Source: Chrysemys picta bellii
Taxonomy: Eukaryota; Chordata; Testudines; Emydidae
Length of the DNA stretch: 64,000 nt
Direction: 5' to 3'
Assembly: GCF_011386835.1 (NCBI RefSeq)
Contig: NC_088792.1
Span: forward strand, 60,888,081-60,952,080
Positions 34,478 to 45,695 of this stretch are shown piece after piece (within the stretch, counting starts at the first letter, position 1; each line of letters opens with the position of its first letter). Made by a program: the position numbers and the translations under genes. The notes under the pieces were generated by a model that saw only the letters and a program-made list of their open reading frames with translations, searched no databases and was not told the DNA's origin.

Positions 34478-34588
34478 CTGGACATCTGGTCTTGAAGGAT
34501 AACTGAACTGTAAATTATTAAAGTCAAGTGTTCTCTTTATGTGATCGAGTTTGTGTCCATCTGAAGAAAAACTATCTATAGTGGGTTT
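34478..34588 (-). pseudogene. ABCB5: ABCB5-like exon, start of NBD1 (111 bp)
   Basis: Acceptor CCACTCCCCAG and donor GTAGGAG. The 37-codon frame starts KPTIDSFSSDGHKLDHIK and ends FSYPSRPDVQ, the A-loop region (aromatic residue that stacks on adenine) of NBD1. The length, 111 bp, is exactly that of the corresponding ABCB1 exon. Open and in phase with the neighbouring exons. Confidence 0.9.
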
Positions 34589-35009
34589 CTGGGGAGTGGA
34601 AAAAAATAAAATTTAAGCAAATAATTTACAAATGCGCAGTTGAGGGAGGGAGATATCATTATAGCCTGAATACTTCATATTTTTATTCTACAATTTAAAA
34701 CATCTTCCACACCACACCCGTTTTAGCATTGGGTAATTTGCAGTCTAAGGCTAGCTGCCATAGTTACTTTGCGTTGGTAACTGCATTCTGTTCTTTGTAA
34801 TTTCCTTTTAAGAGCCTGAACATAGTGGTTCTTTCTAAGCCAGTTTGGTCTTTTTCCATTTGGCAAACACTAATTTTTTCCTCCTTTATTTTTCAATGGA
34901 AATTACCATGACTTTTTGCTTATTACTACTTTATTGTTCTATTGGCATCGTTAGTGCTCTCACACAAGATAATAGCCCAGTTATGAGGGCAGGGAAGAAG
35001 GATCCGTAC
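34589..35009. other. Intron, no recognised feature (421 bp)
   Basis: AT-rich intron between two ABCB5-like exons; nothing recognised. Confidence 0.5.
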
Positions 35010-35123
35010 CTGATCAATTATCTTGAAAAGTTTAAAGGCAGCTCCTCTAGCAATAGAGAGAGTTTCAAAGTGTGGTGCTGCTGTGCCCAGGCAATAACTA
35101 CTAAAAGTTACACAGAAGAAAAC
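35010..35123 (-). pseudogene. ABCB5: ABCB5-like exon, end of TMD1 (114 bp)
   Basis: Acceptor CTTCCTCCTCTAG and donor GTACGG. The 38-codon frame contains SSYCLGTAAPHFETLSIARG then AAFKLFKIIDQ, matching the last helix of TMD1 and the coupling to NBD1. Its length equals the family exon. A plus-strand 149-residue frame over the same bases is only its shadow. Confidence 0.9.
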
Positions 35124-36642
35124 CTAGAGGAGGAAGAAGATGAAACCCACACTGAAAACAAATCGAAAATTAAAGACTGGTCCTATAGTCTTGATTTAGA
35201 CAACACTCCCATTTATGACCATTGGAGCTATGCCTCAGAAAAGACCGCAGGATCAGCCCCATCATTGCTGTGTCATTCACAAGACATTCCTTAAGTATCA
35301 AAAGAATTAAGTTTAAAACTTGGAATACCAGCACAATACCTTATAGTCTGAAACAACAGAAACTGAGAAGGATTTTTGGCAAAATTCTATGGAATTTCTA
35401 CATAAGACAGAAAGAAAATGACTATTTTTGTTTTCTATTCTACTTGCCTCTATTGTAGTATATTTTAACACCAAATATTGTTAAAAAAAAAGGTCATTCA
35501 AAAATATTTATTGGCTCATTAAAGTGAATGGCCTTTACCACTGCTAGATAAAGTTTTACAGAAAACCTGCAAACCCACTGTGAAAGTCCAACATATCTTT
35601 AGCTGACTACACCATAAACCTCACTATTACTCTGAGTTTTAAGGCAAGCAGTAAATAGAGTTCCAATTTTCCAAACAATTAAAGACTCCACATAGTCAAA
35701 CTTTTAACTTTATTCTATAGAATATCCTTCAAATGAATAGAAACACAAGATGTGAGGAGTACAAACAGCCACCCTACCTATCAGTCATTTGTGAGGAAGA
35801 ATCTATTAGGCAAATTTCACCTCCTCTTCTGGTTGTGGAAAATCCATGAGCAGATTATGATTTTCTCTAATTTGTTAGTTATTTTAAATTATCTGATTAC
35901 ATTTTCAATTAACTTCATTTACTGCTATTTAGTTGTGATTGGTCATATTGTCGCATGGTATTGTTGCTGTTCTCTGAGTGCAATTATAATAATCCTTGTG
36001 TCTGGTGTGAATGCTTTTGGAAAGTAAATTTAACATTCATCTTCTATGCACATTTGTGCTGGTAAAACAAACTGCATTAATGTTCATGGAAAACAAACAC
36101 AGAAGAGACGCAAATATGGTGGAGACAAATTTTTATATAAATTCAGATTAATATCATGAAAGAAATCACTATTTGCCTCACTCTATTAGATAAGCACGTT
36201 AGCTGAAACAGCTATGACTGTGAAGTGAAAAACCATGTGGATTTAAATCATCTTTATTTGATCTCATAGTGAACACTTCATGAGAAGAATGAAAATTTTA
36301 CATCTGCTTTATTGTTACATTAAAAAGACAACAGCAAACCAGTTATGTAGTGAAGATTCTCTTCTGCCTATCTAAATTCTTATGTTAGTGCCCATTACCC
36401 TGGTATCCAAACACAACTTCACAACCAAAAGGGCAAGGAACTTAATTTTAACTTATATTTTACAGAACACAACCAACTCTGCAGGAAGTTATAGAAAGAA
36501 CCCAGTGCCTGAGCAGTTGTGGATTCTCCATATATATGATATCTCTTGTCCCTGCCTATAGCCAACATATCATATACTCAACATCACCTTCACAATGAAG
36601 TTAGTTTGTAGAAAGACATTGATGTAAAAATATGACACTTAC
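35124..36642. other. Intron, no recognised feature (about 1.5 kb)
   Basis: AT-rich. The plus-strand frame 35752-36027 is hydrophobic but has no motif and is opposite to the gene. Nothing else seen. Confidence 0.5.
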
Positions 36643-36819
36643 AGCCAGGACAGTCCCACTGAATAGCCAGTATTCTCATCAAGAATTAAGGTAGTTCCAT
36701 ACCAAAACCCAAGCCCGTAGCATCCATTAATAATTAGGTACAAAAAACCAAGAGACAGCTTAGAAGTAATAGCCTTTTTTATACCAAGGTTTTTTGCTTC
36801 TCCTAGTTTACTTGTATAT
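36643..36819 (-). pseudogene. ABCB5: ABCB5-like exon, TMD1, with 1-bp deletion
   Basis: Acceptor CTTTTTAACAG and donor GTAAGTG. The frame reads YTSKLGEAKNLGIKKAITSK, then LGFWYGTTLILDE. Near its 3' end the phase changes: the expected residues before the donor (TVLA) are readable only in another frame. One base is therefore missing at about 36660. The exon is 177 bp; 178 is expected for an ABCB5-type exon with the two-residue insertion seen here. Without compensation the next exon is read out of frame. Confidence 0.88.
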
Positions 36820-38001
36820 CTGTTAAAAAGACAAACATAGGTTAGTCATTGTGGCTGCAGACAAAGTCATAAATTAAAAAAGACATTAACTGTTGAGAGT
36901 CAGACCTATTGATTTCCTGAGCTTGTTTTAGGGATCTATCCTGCCATAGGTTACACCCTTCAAAGAGGATATGGGTTCATATCCTAATGCAGGATCAGGC
37001 CTGAGTGGTTGACTCAACAGTAAATCATGTGGTCTTAAGACCCATCTTTATTTATTTCTGTGCTACTGCTAACAATTCCATCATCTCAAGCCATTTTGTT
37101 ATGTCTTTATGCATCTGGATTCCAGCACTGCCTTCAATAAGGACCCGATTGGATGGATTTGAGACTCTTCTTTTTTTTTACTCTGAAATTTAACTGGGTT
37201 TAAGCACATTAAACCGGCTGTAGCATTATCAGAATGTACGTGTCATACATGATGTGCTCTGTACATGTGATCAATAGCTATCCTGTGTTTGAATCTCTTG
37301 TCTAAACTTCTGTAGTCATGTTAATCATTGAAATCTGACATTGTTACCCATATTGTATGTGATTCAAAGCCATCCAAAGTATGACATGTATTTAGAGTAA
37401 ACAAATGGCACTGAACATGTGTTAGCTGCTTATTGTATCAGAGTTTTCATTTACCACTTTAATATATGAATAAAACCTACTAGATTTACTAAGAGAATAG
37501 TTCTCTTTCCCATCATCTTCTGATGAGCCTAGTGGCAGCTTTTTTATTATTAATAAAGACAACACAATGTTTTTCTGGATAATTTACTTGTTAAAATGAA
37601 GAGATTGTCTAATATTAATTAATATTAGAAAGTTTCTCCATTTTTAAAGATAAAACAATTTGAATTGGCCTAAATATATCTATGTACCTGTTTGTCTGTG
37701 CAAAGAAACTATTTTTTTTAAATCAGGCATTTTTCTTTTAATTTATTTTCTTTTCATGAACCATGCTCTTAGCAATTGTGAACAGCTCTTAAACTCCGAC
37801 TAAAGGAAAGTTAATACTTAAAATGTAATTTGGTAATTTAGAGATCAAAATGTACATTTATTCACACATAAGAATAAGGTACAGGATTTCACTAGTGGAA
37901 ATCTGAGCTTTTCGGTAACTGTAATTTTGGCAAGTATATAGCATAAACCGTTTCCATGAAATTGCCTTTTGTTACACATTAATCTTTAAAATCTTGCCTA
38001 C
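36820..38001. other. Intronic DNA where an ABCB exon is missing (about 1.2 kb)
   Basis: An exon coding the segment from the helix 4 loop to TVIAFxxQ should lie here, about 125 bp in the family. The minus strand was scanned by eye for that motif and it was not found. AT-rich otherwise. Confidence 0.5.
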
Positions 38002-38170
38002 CTTAGAACAAAATGCTGCTGATAGTACTACGAGGGGGCTTGTGGATAGGATCATAAGTGTAAATATCCATCCCTTCACAAAGCCAATCACTATGCCTAC
38101 TGCGAACATTGACATGTTTTGAAATAGCTGAGTGAATTTGTCTCCAATGCCATCATTCATTAATTAATGT
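38002..38170 (-). pseudogene. ABCB5: ABCB5-like exon, TMD1 helix 4 region, damaged start
   Basis: Donor AAG/GTAGGC is normal; acceptor candidate is the pyrimidine tract ending CCCCCCTGAG. The frame NDGIGDKFTQLFQNMSMFA, then GFVKGWIFTLMILSTSPLVV and SAAFCSK, is a strong match to TMD1 of ABCB5. Between the acceptor and the first matched codon only 16 bases are found (ACATTAATTAATGAAT); whichever phase is used, this gives a frameshift or an in-frame TAA. The AATTAAT repeat suggests slippage. Confidence 0.85.
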
Positions 38171-38255
38171 CTCAGGGGGGAGGGGAAGCAATTTTTTCAG
38201 CTGAAGATAGTTTAGAATAATATGTATATTATCTCTATTTCTCTCTCATTTTATT

Positions 38256-39287
38256 AGGGCTGTCAAGCGATTAAAAAATTAATCATCATTAATCGTGCTG
38301 TTAAACAATAGAATATTATTTACTTAAATATTTTTGGATGTTTTCTACATTTTCAAATGTATTCATTTCAATTGCAACACAGAATACAAAGTGTACAGTG
38401 CTCACTTTATATTCTTGATGACAAATATTTGCATGGTAAAAAAACAAAATAAATAGTATTTTTCAGTTCACCTTATACAAGTACTGTAGTGCAATCTCTT
38501 TGTCATGAAAGTTGACCTTATAAAAATAGAATTATGTACAAAAAATAAATTCATTCAAAAACAAAACAATGTAAAACTTTAGAGCCTCCAAGTCCACTCA
38601 GTCCTACTTCTTGTTCAGCCAATCGCTCAGACAAACAAGTCTGTTTACATTTGCAGGAGATAATGCTGCCTACTTCTTGTTTACAATGTCACCTGAAAGT
38701 GAGAACAGGCATTTTCACGGCACTTTGTAGTCACCATTGCAAGGTATTTACATGCCAGATATTCTAAACATTCATATGTCCCTTCATGCTTCGGCCACCG
38801 ATCCAGAGGGCATGCTTCCATGCTGGCGACACGTTACAAAAATATGTTAATTAAATTTATGACTGAACTCCTTGGGGAGGAATTGTATGTCCCCTGCTCT
38901 GTTTTACCCATATTCTGCCTATATTTCATGTTATAGCAGTCTCAGATGATGACCCAACACATGTTGTTGATTTTAAGAACACTTTCATTGCAGATTTGAC
39001 AAAACACAAAGAAGGTACCAATGTAAGATTTCTAAAAGTAGCTCCAGCACTCGACCCAAATGTTTAAGAATCTGAAGTGCCTTCCAAAATCTGAGGGATG
39101 AGGTGTGGACCGTGCCTTCAGAGATCTTAAAAGAGCAACACTCTGATGTGGAAACTTTAGAACCTGAACCATCAAAAAAGAAAATCAACTTTCTGCTGGT
39201 GGCATCTGACTCAGATGATGGAAATGAACATGTGTCGGTCCGCACTGCATTGGATCATTATTGAGCAGAACCCATCATCAGCATGGA
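38256..39287. mobile_element. hAT foldback element, copy 1, truncated
   Basis: Starts AGGGCTGTCAAGCGATTAAA, followed by the AT-rich left arm shared with the copy at 46599. A coding remnant lies at 38940-39260 on the plus strand (ADLTKHKEGTNVRFLK, then ALDP followed by a stop), from a hAT transposase. Similarity ends near 39287 and the right arm is absent. It is one of two copies of the family in the window. Confidence 0.8.
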
Positions 39288-41473
39288 GCAGAGCCTGAGT
39301 TTATCCCAAAATAAAACTTATTCCTGGAACTGCATCCCTTCACCAGTAGCTCCTGTTTCCTAAGTCCTTGCATCCATAAGACCTCCAAAAATCTTAGAAC
39401 AGAGGTAGACTGACCCCACGTCCTATCAGTCTTACGAGGATGAGCTACCCTATCACATTAGCCTTCTCACTCTATATGGCCTTGGAATACCAGAGATTCC
39501 CAAAGAGATAGGAAAAAAGGATGTAATGGTTTGTCCTTACTCCTCTTCTTGGATTAGCTGATTTCATTAAGTGTTTAAACCAACCAACAAAGATGGGGGG
39601 AGGAAAGGGGGAGATTCTAGCCAACTTTCTCCAAAATAGATGAATTGCAAGAATATAAACTGCTTGTGTTATATTAGTTTCACCTAAAAAGATAGATTCT
39701 AGCTCAACAGAAATAATTTTCGGGGGGGTCTATAAACTGTTTTATACAGGATGTCACAATAAATGATCACAGTGGTTCCCTCTGACCTTGGAATCAGTGA
39801 ATCTATAGTGAAAATAGAGCCTGCATCTTTAAGACCATAAGTTCAGCTCCTTCCTATAGAAGTTTTCAGACAGCTTGCACTTATGTCTAGATCTTGCTGG
39901 TCTGCAGGGATTATTCCCAGGGTTGTATTCTACTTTAAGTTGTTAAATACTATTATTTGACAGACTGCTAGTTAAAGACAGACTGCTACACACATTCATG
40001 TTATTGATAATACACCTAACTATTACTCTAGACATTTTAAACGGAAAAAACAAGTGCAGGATACCTACTTGAACCATTAGAGTTCACTGTTGTGTATGTA
40101 ATGCCAAGTTGCTTACACATTTCTTGCAAACACTACAGCAGGGTTATGCTCAGAAAAGTGACTATATAAACGGCCCCATTTTTACTCTACAGATCTGGCC
40201 CCTGTAGATCTAGCTACTCTTACTGCAACAGAGCTACCCAAGAAAACATTAGGAATGTGAGCTGGACTGTCTTCAGGGTTATTCACAACCTACAGAATTG
40301 TTAACTGAGTCCCATATTTCAGATGGTGCCAAAAATAAATTTGTGAAGCTGGTAGCTAGAAAAAACACCTTAATTATCATAGTATGGGCATACTCCAATA
40401 CCTCAATTATAAATGAGCCAAGGTAGCCTTCACTGGGGCATACTGGGCAGATTTCTTCTTGCACCCACTGAGGCCAATAGGGTTGCATGTATGTAACTGG
40501 GGCCACATTTAGCACAGAGAATTTGGCAAGGCCACCGAACAAAGCTATTAGCAATACCCTCTGCAACAGCTGTGTCAGTAATCAGATGGGAAACTCATCT
40601 AATTGTGTGGAGAAACAGCATATCCTTCAATAGAGGGAGCTGATATTTCTAACAAAAGATTGATAGCTACTTTAATTTCTGGCTGAATTGCTCTGACCAG
40701 CTCATTTCAAAACACACACTTTCCTCTGTCCTGGGGTACAGGGCAGGGGGCTTGCAGAAATAGAAAATGCTACTACCATTAACTTCTTGCTACTAGTCCT
40801 GTCCTCCTTGTTCTCTCATTCTTTTCTAATGAGTCATCCACTTTTTATTACTGGAATGAAAATGCTTTAATGCTTTTGTTCAAACGTTTTTCTTTTTATT
40901 TATGCCAAACATACTCCCAGTAAGGCAGATAGGTATAACACAAGGCAGATTTTGATCCCACCAGTGCACCCAATATTTGCATCACAGGATGTAAGATCCC
41001 AGAGATTTTTGGGGTGTCCCTGAATTCCCTGCATCTCATTAGATTATTGTCCATTCCACAGCTGTAACAATCTGGAGCCAAGACCGTCAGAAGCAAACTT
41101 ATGGCACACCATTAGGGCACCCCCTTGTGTCAGGGTGGGATGTTTCAGGAATATTAGCCTCTAGAGCCTCCTGCAGGTCTTCTGTCTGTACAGAATTCAG
41201 CCTCCAACTGAGAAGCATCTAAGTCCAATTCCTTTCAGGGCAACACAAACTCAGACCAGCATCCAAAGTTTCTCAACAAATCTTCCCTTTTCTGGACTCT
41301 GTCTTCATTCGCCTTCCTCCAATACCAGAGGAGACTTTCTGAGATTTGTGGCTTTCCTACACACCCAACTCCTTTACAGGAGTCCCTCTTTTCTCTGTGG
41401 TTCGTCCCTTCACAGTGAACTTTCTCCCTCTTTTATGAGGGCCAGGTGTCCCTTAAGCATCACTTACTGCCTC
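39288..41473. other. No recognised gene (about 2.2 kb)
   Basis: Unique-looking DNA. The minus-strand frame 40279-40566 has no recognisable domain. Confidence 0.45.
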
Positions 41474-41476
41474 TTA

Positions 41477-41761
41477 GGGCAGGTCTTCACTACAGGAGGG
41501 GGTCGATTTAAGATAAACAAATTCAGCTACGCGAATAGCGTAGCTGAATTCGACGTATCGCAGTTGACTTACCCCGCTGTAGGGATGGTGGCAAAATCGA
41601 CCTCTGCGGCTTCCCGTCGACAGCGCTTACTCCCACCTCTGCTGGTGGAGTAAGAGCGTCGATTCGGGGATCGATTGTCGCGTCTCGACGGGACGCGAAA
41701 AATCGATCCCCGAGAGGTCGATTTCTACCCACCGATTCAGGCGGGTAGTGTAGACCTAGCC
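41477..41761. mobile_element. PIF/Harbinger-type MITE, 285 bp, TTA target
   Basis: Ends GGGCAGGTCTTCACTAC and GTAGTGTAGACCTAGCC are inverted repeats (14 of 17). TTA is duplicated at 41474-41476 and 41762-41764, the hallmark of PIF/Harbinger. Two strong internal palindromes: AATTCAGCTACGC/GCGTAGCTGAATT around 41520-41550, and a CGATTCGGGGATCGATT zone matched by AATCGATCCCCGAGAGGTCG near 41700. Confidence 0.88.
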
Positions 41762-41819
41762 TTAGTTCTTTTCTTCTGCCTGAGAAGCAATTCGCTAATT
41801 ATTGTTTGCAGTATTGAAG

Positions 41820-41918
41820 AATAACCCTGTGTATCTCATAAGTTTGTCTCTTTCACCAACAGAAGTTGGTCCAATAAAAGATATTACCTCACCCACCTTG
41901 TCTCTCTATTAATTAATT
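41820..41918 (+). mobile_element. Retroposon 3' fragment
   Basis: ACCAACAGAAGTTGGTCCAA followed by TAAAAGATATTACCTCACCC and ACCTTGTCTCTC is a tail I recall from a widespread amniote retroposon. Its family was not assigned. Confidence 0.5.
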
Positions 41919-44218
41919 ATGGCACAGGTGTAATAGATATGACTAATAACTCCTTCCCATCACATTGACTCATTAAAAAACTCCTCATCATGCCTGCCAA
42001 ATCATTTCATCTTAAAACCTCCCATTCTCTACACAACCCAAATACTAGTTTGCGTGCTGGATATTTCCAGGGGGGCTCGAGGGAGGTGGACTCTTTCTCA
42101 CCAGATGATGAAGTTTCTCTGGAGATGCTAAGCCTGGAGGGTGCACTAGCCTCTGTGTCCCTAAAGAGTCTCTCTCTCTCTCTGAAGACCGGAGAAGAAA
42201 ATCTGTATAGAGAGGTCACTGACATGAGGAAATCACAATTTAATTTAGCCATAAAACAACAACTGGTGATTAATTCTGTCTTGTAACTCCCCCTGCAATT
42301 TTATTATTGAGTAAAAATAATGTCAACATATTTGTGATGTTGTTGTTTTGTTTTCTGGGGGGGTTTTTGGTAACAAAGTTAATGATTTGATTCAGGGTTA
42401 AGATGTTTTTTAATTCATTTGCCAGTTACTAATTAGAACAATAAACAAGTGAATAGTTAAATATATTTCAAAAGTCAGAATGTGTCAGGCTGGAGGAGCC
42501 GGCATTGAAGTGTCCTAAATGAATTAATACTTTTAGATTGAACTCTGAGTTGATAATTGGTTTCCTCACAATAACAAAATATGGAGTTACAAAACTGCAG
42601 AATATCATCCACTGTAGTTCTTCTCTTTCCTCAGGAATCTCGGACATTTCCTGGATTGTGGATGCCTGGGGAGTTCTCAGGAAAGCACCACTCTCATTTA
42701 TTTAGACTAAAAACATCTCCTTGATTTATGGCAACTTTAAAATATTTTCAACTGTCTGCTGAAGAATTAAAAGGCAGTGAGAAGTTTGTGGGTTTTCTTT
42801 AGGAGGTGGGGCAGAGTGGAGTTTTATTTAATACTAGCTGCTAATCTCTTGCTGCTTTTTATTAAATGACGAAAATGGGATTTAGACAACCTCTGGGAGG
42901 GGATGCAATCCAGCATCACTAACTCTGGTTCTTGCTAGAACACCAGCTTTGCTTCCTGATTTATATACGTTAGTGCAGGGCTGATTCAAGCACATCCATG
43001 GCCCCCTGAGAATCACCTCAGGTTTATCCCCTCCTTCCAATGTAATAATTTTTTCCTCCTACCTCTGGGATTATAATGAAAACTGTATGTTGGCTGAAAT
43101 AAAAAGCTACTATTTTGGGTGCGGAAATGGGCTGGCGGGGAGGCTGAGAGAAGGACAGCCGAGGGAAACGTACAAAAGCGCAGCATTGAGCAAGCTGTGG
43201 GGTTGAAGGTGCAGAGAAACGTTGTGGAGAGAAGGGAGGAAGCAGCAGGAGCACAAAGCAGCAGGCAGCTCTAAGTGGCAGGGCAGTGCCAGAACTGAGG
43301 GAGGGGAACTGCCACAATAAGGCAACAATTGCCATCAGGCGGAGACACCCAGAAGGAATCTTCTCACCTGAGCAGCAGGAGCCACATGGGCAGAGGTTGG
43401 CTCAAATCACAAAGTTTTTGAGGTCAGCAGGTGACAGGAAGGTTGAGGAGGAGAAGGGTCACAGAAAACCCCAGTGGAGGCAGGAGATGTGCAGCAGGAG
43501 GGGGGAAGTTCAAAGGAAGCCCTGGTCAGCGGTAGTGGATCAGCCTTGCAAAGGGGCCAGAGGAAGCCCCATTTGGGGACAGGAAAGCAGCTCCATGAAA
43601 AAGATGAGACCAGCTCAGGGGAGTAACCTGCTGTGAAGGAGCAGAGCAGTATCCTCAAGGGGGGAGGGGCCCTAGATCGAGCCCAACCAGGGGCTGCAGA
43701 CCCCTGTCAGAAAGGGTCTGGTAAAAGGCTCTGATTAGGCAGGAACAGCCACCAGGAGGGGGTGGAAAAACTCCTCAGCCATGGGCTACAATAGGAGCAT
43801 CAGGCAAGGCACCTGGGAGGCAGGAGCCACAGCCTCTTCCTTTCTCCTTGACCCCCAATTTTTCCTCTTAAATCTTCCTTTTCATTTATATCCCACCAGT
43901 TGTGTGCGTGTGGCTGGGCTGGTGCCCCAGTGCTGGGGAGTGGCAAAATCTAGCCAGAAGGGTTTTGAGTCTTCGAGATACAGCGAGAGGTTCAGCTCAG
44001 CTTGCTCACACTGTCCCTTTGCATGCAGTACAGAGGAGGGAAATGAGGAGCAGGAGCAGAACACTCTTTCTCGTTGCCTTCCTGTCACGGGTCCCTCCCA
44101 CCCCAGGTGCAGCCTGTCACCAGTGGATCTGCAGCTTCTGACACATAGTCTATTACTGATCCTGCAAGATCTAACAAAATAACCAGTTCTTCAACCTATG
44201 TCAATCTCCCTGTTGTTC
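41919..44218. other. No recognised gene (2.3 kb)
   Basis: AT-rich to 42.9 kb. From about 43100 to 43780 the plus strand is purine-rich (AGGAG, GCAGGAG words), which produces several open frames such as 43286-43636 without motifs. This could be the R/U5-like part of an unrecognised LTR, but no ends were found. Confidence 0.4.
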
Positions 44219-44561
44219 CCCTAGTCCAGGCCTGCACAACTCGTAAAGCGGCGAGTGCCATATTACTCCAAAGAAAACAGCTGAGGGCCGAAACCCCCAG
44301 AGCGCTGCCAACCCCCGCCCCCCCCAGCGCCACCCAGCCTCTCCAAAACACAACCCCCCCAGCACCGCCCACCCCATGGAAACAACCCCCCCAGCACCGC
44401 CTCCTCCCCCGGCGTGCCGCATTTCTCCCCCCCGGTTGCTTCCTGCCGGCCCCCCATGACCTCCCGCCCTAGCTCACATCCACACTGCCTACTCCCTTGG
44501 GCGTGTCGTCTCTCCATTTCTCCCCCTCCCTCTCAGGCAAGGGGGGGGGGAAATGGAGCAG

Positions 44562-45060
44562 CAGCGCGTTCAGGGGAACAGGCGGAGCAGAGTTGAGCTA
44601 GGGTGGGGGGGCGCAGGAAGTAACAGGGGGGAAGGGAAACTGCTCCCCGCTCCAGCTCACCTTCGCTCCACCACCACCACCTGCCCCGAGCGCCCACTGC
44701 TTGGCTTCTCCTCCCTCTCAGCCTTGCTGCACGAAATAGCGGTTTTGCATGTGGCAAGCCTGGGAGGGAGGGGGGAGAAGCGGCGCGGCAGCGCGTTCAG
44801 GGGAGCAGGCGGAGCGGAGGTGAGCTAGGGTGGGGGGGCGCAGGAAGTAACGGGGGGGGTAGAGGAACCACTCCCCACTCCAGCTCACCTCCGCCACCTT
44901 CCCCGAGCGCCCCGCCGCTTGGCTTCTCCTCCCTCCCAGCCTTGCTGCATGAAATAGCGGTTTCGTGCGCGGCAAGCCTGGGAGGGAGGGGGAAGAAGCG
45001 GAGCAGTGGCAGCGCACTCAGGCGAGCAGGCGGAGGCAGAGCGGAAGCGAGCTGAGGCGG
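44562..45060. repeat. About 220-bp tandem repeat inside the GC-rich element
   Basis: The phrase GCAGCGCGTTCAGGGG and its following GAGCAGGCGGAGC recur at about 44562, 44790 and 45009, giving periods of 228 and 219 bp. Each unit also carries TGGCTTCTCCTCCCTC and ATAGCGGTTT. The third unit is partial and more diverged. Confidence 0.88.
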
Positions 45061-45234
45061 CGAGGGCACTTTTTCCCCATGCCCTGGAGTTGGCACCTAT
45101 AATGGCCGGCGCCAGAATGCTGCCCCTAGAAATGTGCCGCCCCAAGCACCTGCTTGTTTTGCTGGTGCCTGGAGCCGGCCCTGGGAGAGGGGATGGGAGC
45201 CAGACCAGATCAGTAGAATGGGTCAGCCACCAAC

Positions 45235-45600
45235 TCACCACTCGCCTCCTCAGCTCCCCTCCCCCGGCTCGCCTACTCACCCCCCCACCACTGCCGGCTC
45301 ACTCACCTCCTCAGCCCTCCACCCCTCCAGCTCGCTGGCTTACCTGCCCGCCTGCCAGCTCGCCTCTGCAGCCCCCCAACCACTCTGGCTCATCTATTTA
45401 CCCCCCGCCCACTTGCCTCCTCAGCCCGCCCTCCGCCACCGGCTCACCTGCCCCCCCGCCACTGCCCGCCCACTCGCCTCCTCAGCCCTCCACCCACCTG
45501 GCTTGCCTATTCATTCCCTGCCACTGCCCACCCGCTCACCTACTCAGCCCCCCTCCCTCATCCGCCGCTTGCCTACTCACCCCCCCCGTGGACCGCACAG
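45235..45600. repeat. Pyrimidine-rich short tandem array
   Basis: Repeated words CCTCAGC, GGCTCACC, CTACTCACC and GCCCACTCGCCTC in variable order make a C/T-rich array inside the same element. Confidence 0.75.
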
Positions 45601-45695
45601 TGAGCCCATCTACTCAACCCCCGCGGGCCTCACAGTGAGCCCACATGGGCCGCATGTGGCCCCCGGGCCACATGTTGTGCAGGCCTGCCCTAGAC

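Larger units (their letters stand above)
32522..38170 (-). pseudogene. ABCB5: ABCB-family transporter, ABCB5-like, partial and decayed
   Basis: Six minus-strand exons, each with GT/AG borders, encode successive parts of a full-length ABC-B (P-glycoprotein type) exporter of the plasma membrane. They cover TMD1 helices, the start of NBD1 with its Walker A, and a TMD2 segment. Residue choices (LFQNMS, LSTSPL, SSYCLG, ARGAAFK) fit ABCB5 better than ABCB1 or ABCB4, from family knowledge. Evidence of decay: no exon is seen between 36819 and 38002 for the segment ending TVIAFxxQ. Everything from the NBD1 D-loop side to early TMD2 should lie between 33582 and 32629, yet only 952 bp are there. One exon has a 1-bp deletion and another a broken start. 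First exons (above 38170) and the rest of TMD2 and NBD2 (below 32522) were not found. A collapsed assembly is an alternative for the missing exons. Confidence 0.75.
44227..45687. mobile_element. GC-rich hAT-like element, 1.46 kb, with TSD
   Basis: Ends CAGGCCTGCACAAC and GTTGTGCAGGCCTG are perfect 14-bp inverted repeats. The 8-bp TSD is CCCTAGTC at 44219-44226 and CCCTAGAC at 45688-45695, with one mismatch. No transposase; the interior is GC-rich tandem repeats. Open frames over it (e.g. 45006-45638) come from composition. Confidence 0.9.

Noticed and set aside
34845..35294. 149-residue plus-strand frame with a signal-like start and an acidic segment
   Set aside because: It lies antisense over the ABCB5-like exon at 35010-35123, whose splice sites and family match are strong; the plus frame has no motif.
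43286..43658. Open frames in a purine-rich tract, considered as a coding exon or an LTR R region
   Set aside because: No splice sites in register, no family match, and no LTR ends could be located on either side.
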